This document shows, piece by piece, positions 7,487-10,737 of a stretch of 10,737 nt of DNA (position 1 is its first letter; each line of letters starts with the position of its first letter). The stretch is from an uncultured bacterium. GTDB taxonomy: Bacteria > Omnitrophota > Gorgyraeia > Gorgyraeales > Gorgyraeaceae. The translations under genes were made by a program, and so were the position numbers. The notes under the pieces were generated by a model, which did no database searches, was not told the origin of the DNA, and was given only the letters and a program-made list of their open reading frames with translations. The stretch covers positions 1 to 10,737 of the forward strand of contig CAJVXD010000022.1 in NCBI GenBank assembly GCA_913009675.1, in the 5' to 3' direction.

Positions 7487-9778
7487 TCAGCACTTTGAAT
7501 ACCCGCACGAGCGGCAAACCACACAGCCTTCTTCGTGCCTCAGTGCAGCACCGCAGTCAGGGCACACACCTACAACAGTGCCCAATTTATCCTCTATCAT
7601 GGTATGCGGAGAATGTTTTTCCAACGCCTCCTCTTCGTGGGGTATCTCGCCATTACCGAGTCTGAGCTCCAAGACCCTCGCAATAGCATCTGCACAGGAA
7701 AATATCCTGCCGCCTTTTTGCCAGGACGGGGAGGGACAGCGTATCCCTCTTAACTGGTCTACGATCTTTTTGTTCTCGACGCCTGAACGAAGGGCCAGGG
7801 ATACAAGCCTACCTATAGCCTCAAGCTGACTTGCAGCACAGCCACCTGCCTTTCCCATCTGTATAAATACCTCGAATGGCATATTTTTCGCGTCGACATT
7901 TATTGTAATGTAGAGATTGCCACAGCCCGTTGTGATCTTCGTGGTGGTCCCTGTTGTAACAACAGGCCTGGGCCTTGGCGCAATACTCTTGTCCTTTACT
8001 GCAGGATTATCGTCTATACCGGTGCCCCTTGTCTTTAAGTTTATATTCAACACCTGTTCCTCCCTGCTTTTATCCCTATAAATGGTCACACCCTTACATC
8101 CCAATTTATAGGCCAGCATATATACCCCCCTTATATCATCCTTTGTAGCATTAGTGTGAAAATTCACTGTCTTGGATACGGCATTGTCGGTATATTTTTG
8201 AAAGGCTGCCTGCATCCTTATATGCCATATCGGAGCAATATCATGTGCCGTAACGAATATCCTTTTGTATCTCTCAGGGACCTCATCAATGTCCTTCACA
8301 GAACCTTTATCTGTAATCCTCTCCATTAATTTTCTCGAATAAAAACCTTCCCTTTTTGCGGTTTCTTCAAATAGCGGATTGATCTCCACCAGTTTATCGT
8401 TATCCATTACATTCCTGTAATATGATATCGCAAACAGCGGTTCGATCCCGCTTGAGGCGTTAGATATAATAGAAATGGTCCCTGTAGGCGCTATGGTAGT
8501 CAGCGTAGCATTACGTCTTACCGCCGAGCCCTCCTCAGAAAATACACTGTCATTATACAAAGGAAACGCACCTCGCCTTTCAGCTATTTCTTCAGATTTA
8601 TCCCTGGACTCCTTATCTATAAAACTCATAATCTTCCCAGCTAATTCCACTGCCTCATCGCTATTATAAGGTATCTCTAACTGGATCAACATGTCTGCCC
8701 AACCCATTACGCCAAGACCTATCTTTCTATTCTTCCTCGTCATCTCCTTTATTTGCTCGAGGGGGAATTTATTCATATCTATTACGTTGTCTAAAAAATG
8801 CACACCTGTACGCACAACCCTTTTTAATTTTCTCCAATCCACGTCTTTTTTTCCATTTTTTTCACAGATAATCTTAGAAAGGTTAACCGAACCGAGATTA
8901 CAGCTCTCAAAAGGCAAAAGCGGCTGCTCTCCACATGGATTAGTACTTTCAATCTCGCCGCTGCGAGGCGTGGGGTTGTCCTTATTTATCCTATCTATAA
9001 AAACAATGCCCGGCTCGCCATTCCGCCATGCCATCTCGACTATCGAATCAAAGACCTCTTTTGCCTTAAGCGTGCCTCCTGCCTTTTTCGTATGGGGGTC
9101 TAGTAAATCATATTCGCCATCTTCTACAACCTTGTTCATAAAATCTTCAGTAAGGGCTACGGATATATTAAAATTCGTTATCTCTTTATCGTTTTCCTTG
9201 CACTTTATAAATTCAAGGATATCAGGGTGATCCACACGTAATATCCCCATATTGGCCCCGCGTCTTGTCCCTCCCTGTTTGACAGCCTGAGTCGCGGCAT
9301 TGAACACCTTCATAAAGGAAACCGGCCCGCTCGAGACGCCCCCCGTGGAACGGACCACGCTATTCTTCGGACGCAATCTTGAAAAACTAAATCCTGTTCC
9401 GCCCCCGCTTTTATGTATCATGGCAGTATTCTTTATCGCATCAAAGATTGATTCCATAGAATCCTCTACGGGAAGCACAAAGCATGCAGATAATTGACCC
9501 ATGTCCTTTCCTGCATTCATAAGCGTAGGGCTGTTTGGCATGAACACAAAATTGGACATGACATCGTAAAAATCCTTTTCTGTCTTTTGGACCTCAGTAT
9601 CGCTAGCACCATACAACTTATCTGCACTGGCTATATGTCTCGAAACCCTCCTAAACATCTCTCCAGGTGTCTCTATAACCTTGCCATTCTTATCCTTCTT
9701 TAGATATCTTCTTTCAAGGACTGTTAGACAATTTTCAGAGATATTTAATTTTTTCGCGGGGCCTGTTCCTACCTGCAT
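7487..9778 (-). CDS. nrdJ: Adenosylcobalamin-dependent (class II) ribonucleoside-diphosphate reductase
   Basis: NrdJ reduces ribonucleotides to deoxyribonucleotides using a thiyl radical generated from adenosylcobalamin, so no radical subunit and no oxygen are needed. The 763-residue product shows MPNSPTLMNAG (80-90), the first redox Cys99 in LSACF, KSGGGTGFSFSRLRP (123-137), GGTRRGANMG (169-178), the active loop NPCGEQPLLPFESCNLGS with Asn280, radical Cys282, Glu284 and second redox Cys293, and the phosphate-binding APTGTIS (430-436). Cys282 and Cys293 are 11 apart, as in Thermotoga NrdJ. A TSCPD-type region follows (about 605-700), then a C-terminal zinc-ribbon-like tail with Cys739, Cys742, Cys755, Cys758 and terminal Cys763, likely the swinging redox arm. 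No N-terminal ATP-cone is recognisable. A strong promoter, an AGGAGG site and two NrdR-like boxes lie upstream; dcd follows. Confidence 0.97.
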   Translation of the reverse strand: MQVGTGPAKKLNISENCLTVLERRYLKKDKNGKVIETPGEMFRRVSRHIASADKLYGASDTEVQKTEKDFYDVMSNFVFMPNSPTLMNAGKDMGQLSACFVLPVEDSMESIFDAIKNTAMIHKSGGGTGFSFSRLRPKNSVVRSTGGVSSGPVSFMKVFNAATQAVKQGGTRRGANMGILRVDHPDILEFIKCKENDKEITNFNISVALTEDFMNKVVEDGEYDLLDPHTKKAGGTLKAKEVFDSIVEMAWRNGEPGIVFIDRINKDNPTPRSGEIESTNPCGEQPLLPFESCNLGSVNLSKIICEKNGKKDVDWRKLKRVVRTGVHFLDNVIDMNKFPLEQIKEMTRKNRKIGLGVMGWADMLIQLEIPYNSDEAVELAGKIMSFIDKESRDKSEEIAERRGAFPLYNDSVFSEEGSAVRRNATLTTIAPTGTISIISNASSGIEPLFAISYYRNVMDNDKLVEINPLFEETAKREGFYSRKLMERITDKGSVKDIDEVPERYKRIFVTAHDIAPIWHIRMQAAFQKYTDNAVSKTVNFHTNATKDDIRGVYMLAYKLGCKGVTIYRDKSREEQVLNINLKTRGTGIDDNPAVKDKSIAPRPRPVVTTGTTTKITTGCGNLYITINVDAKNMPFEVFIQMGKAGGCAASQLEAIGRLVSLALRSGVENKKIVDQLRGIRCPSPSWQKGGRIFSCADAIARVLELRLGNGEIPHEEEALEKHSPHTMIEDKLGTVVGVCPDCGAALRHEEGCVVCRSCGYSKC

Positions 9779-9783
9779 CTCTT

Positions 9784-9789
9784 CCTCCT
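9784..9789 (-). promoter_or_regulatory. Ribosome binding site of nrdJ
   Basis: A perfect AGGAGG on the minus strand, 5 bases before ATG 9778, fixes the nrdJ start and predicts efficient translation. Confidence 0.9.
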
Positions 9790-9856
9790 AAAATCCGGTT
9801 AATAACAATTTGGGTTGGTCAATCTTCATTAAAAAATCCGTAAAGGGATAAGAAAA

Positions 9857-9884
9857 AGTATATCATCAAAAAAGAGTCTGTCAA
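9857..9884 (-). promoter_or_regulatory. Sigma70-type promoter of nrdJ
   Basis: TTGACA (9884-9879) and TATACT (9862-9857) are separated by 16 bases on the minus strand. Transcription should start near 9850, giving a leader of about 72 nt, too short for a cobalamin riboswitch. Confidence 0.75.
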
Positions 9885-9891
9885 GTGAAAA

Positions 9892-9907
9892 ATACTATAT
9901 ATTGATA
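9892..9907 (-). promoter_or_regulatory. NrdR-box-like operator, promoter-proximal
   Basis: The minus-strand core CAATATATAG (9904-9895) matches the published NrdR core CwAtATaTwG at all ten positions. It ends 8 bp upstream of the nrdJ -35 element. NrdR represses ribonucleotide reductase genes when dATP is plentiful. A palindrome in AT-rich DNA can arise by chance, but its place and its partner 30 bp away support the call. Confidence 0.65.
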
Positions 9908-9921
9908 GTTTTTTCAGAAGG

Positions 9922-9937
9922 TGTCTACATATTGTAG
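9922..9937 (-). promoter_or_regulatory. NrdR-box-like operator, distal
   Basis: The minus-strand core CAATATGTAG (9934-9925) matches the NrdR core at nine of ten positions. It is 30 bp from the proximal box, close to three helical turns, as expected for tandem NrdR sites. Confidence 0.6.
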
Positions 9938-9957
9938 TTTGAGGCCGAACCTCGCCA

Positions 9958-10631
9958 TCAGATTATCTCAACTGTGTCCTTGGGAAGCCATCCCCTGAGG
10001 TCTTTTGAAAGGTCTATCTCATACCAACCCTGGCGTTCTGTCAGAACCTTGAGGATCGTCCCTTCGTGCAGTGTAAATTGCAGGATATAATCCTGTTTTG
10101 GCCCGCTCCTTACATCCACTTTTTTCGATATTATAACTGCATGTTTTGTGAAATTCTCACTGTCTATCTTTGAGACTAAAAAAACCGCAGCTATAATCAA
10201 AAGTGCACCTAAGCCTCCCGCTATATAGAACAACAACCTTCTCTGTTCCACAGAGAATATAGAAAATATCAAGATTACGACTATGCTCAAATAGACTATG
10301 GAGACAAAGACACTCAATTCATCTATATTCATACTGTTATAAGGGAATAGGATAAGATTTAAAAGAAATCCTTTCCCCTGAACCTTGATCTTATCAACGG
10401 CCATGCCTTTGGCGAGTTTGAGATTAACCAGGATGTCTCTATCCCTGGGCGCCAATCTCAGTGCCCTTTCATAATTTACTATGGCCTTACCGATCCTTTT
10501 TAATTTGAAATAACTATTGCCGAGATTATAGAACACCTCGGGACTGACCCTGTCCATCTTTACTAGCATCTTGTAAAGAGATACTGCCTTTTCATAGTCT
10601 TCGTTTTCGTAAGCCAGATTTGCCTTTCTGT
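9958..10631 (-). CDS. TPR and SH3-like membrane protein, BatE-like (5' end missing)
   Basis: About 224 genuine residues remain. They begin RKANLAYENEDYEKAVSLY, the start of a TPR pair (roughly the first 68 residues; GNSYFKLKRIGKAIVNYERAL is the second repeat, here split by its central Lys-Arg). A linker follows, then two hydrophobic segments (VFVSIVYLSIVVILIFSIF and LLFYIAGGLGALLIIAAVFL) and a C-terminal SH3-like domain (VDVRSGPKQDY to GWLPKDTVEII). TPR-TM-TM-SH3 is the layout of BatE, which accompanies VWA-domain Bat proteins in Gram-negative aerotolerance operons; the upstream neighbours are cut off, so this is not confirmed. The frame continues to an apparent ATG at 10716, but the first 28 residues there are encoded by sequencing adapter and junk, so no true start is present. 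It is separated from nrdJ by 179 bp containing that gene's promoter. Confidence 0.85.
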
Positions 10632-10689
10632 AGATCGGAAGAGCGTCGTGTAGGGAAAGAGTGTAGATCTCGGTGGTCGCCGTATCATT
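10632..10689 (+). other. Illumina TruSeq universal adapter (assembly contamination)
   Basis: The 58 bases beginning AGATCGGAAGAGCGTCGTGT and ending CGTATCATT are the full reverse complement of the TruSeq universal adapter. Translated on the minus strand they give NDTATTEIYTLSLHDALPI, a recurrent contaminant peptide in protein databases. The genome ends at about 10631. Confidence 0.98.
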
Positions 10690-10737
10690 AAAAAAAAAAA
10701 CAGATAAAAAACACAAACAATATCAACTGAATCGATA
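10690..10737. other. Post-adapter poly-A and non-genomic tail
   Basis: Eleven A follow the adapter directly, then 37 A-rich bases without recognisable content. This is what base callers produce when a short insert is read past the end of the adapter. It should be trimmed. Confidence 0.9.

Noticed and set aside
8691..9230. Plus-strand open frame of 179 codons inside nrdJ
   Set aside because: It is antisense to conserved NrdJ sequence and shows no family motifs; a shadow frame.
9888..9914. AT-rich inverted repeat flanked by A5 and T5, looking like a bidirectional terminator after the TPR gene
   Set aside because: The stem proper is only 5 bp and all A-T but two pairs. The palindrome is better explained as the proximal NrdR box, which has a partner 30 bp away.
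10632..10716. First 28 codons of the TPR protein frame as a possible signal peptide
   Set aside because: They are the translation of Illumina adapter and the poly-A after it.

Overview
The window is a chain of minus-strand genes from a bacterial draft-assembly contig. All supported genes read right to left, so transcription order is: a TPR/SH3 membrane protein (5' end lost), a B12-dependent class II ribonucleotide reductase (nrdJ), a dCTP deaminase (dcd), the disaggregase clpB, and a very long protein that leaves the window at its left edge. The DNA is moderately AT-rich. The BatE-like TPR protein, the dcd type and the exported-looking giant protein suggest a Gram-negative, possibly uncultivated lineage. 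Candidatus Omnitrophota is my best guess from the style of the giant protein, but nothing here proves it.

Right side (9779-10737). The last 106 bases are not genomic. Positions 10632-10689 are the reverse complement of the Illumina TruSeq universal adapter, followed by 11 A and a junk tail. The open frame across it carries the well-known adapter-derived peptide. The real genome ends near 10631, inside a TPR/SH3 gene. Between that gene and nrdJ lie two NrdR-box-like palindromes 30 bp apart, a strong sigma70-type promoter and an ideal ribosome binding site.

Middle (4159-9778). nrdJ and dcd are close together and both act on deoxynucleotide supply: NrdJ makes deoxynucleotides with adenosylcobalamin, and Dcd converts dCTP to dUTP for thymidylate synthesis. 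clpB follows after 127 bp with no clear terminator between, so it may be read partly from the nrdJ promoter. It is a full-length, canonical ClpB.

Left side (1-4158). A near-consensus promoter just after clpB drives a leader of about 277 nt. The leader contains overlapping alternative stems, a terminator-like hairpin with a six-T tract, a 26-codon open frame across the hairpins, and a second long-range 9-bp stem. It precedes an unbroken frame of at least 1264 codons. The product has an N-terminal hydrophobic segment, a domain resembling the TIKI/ChaN/TraB superfamily (HxxxxH motif, Glu, late GGFH motif), and a C-terminal domain that matches trehalose glycosyltransferring synthase (TreT, GT4 type) motif by motif but has Tyr in place of the second Glu of the EX7E motif. 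This fusion and its attenuator-like leader are the most novel items in the window.
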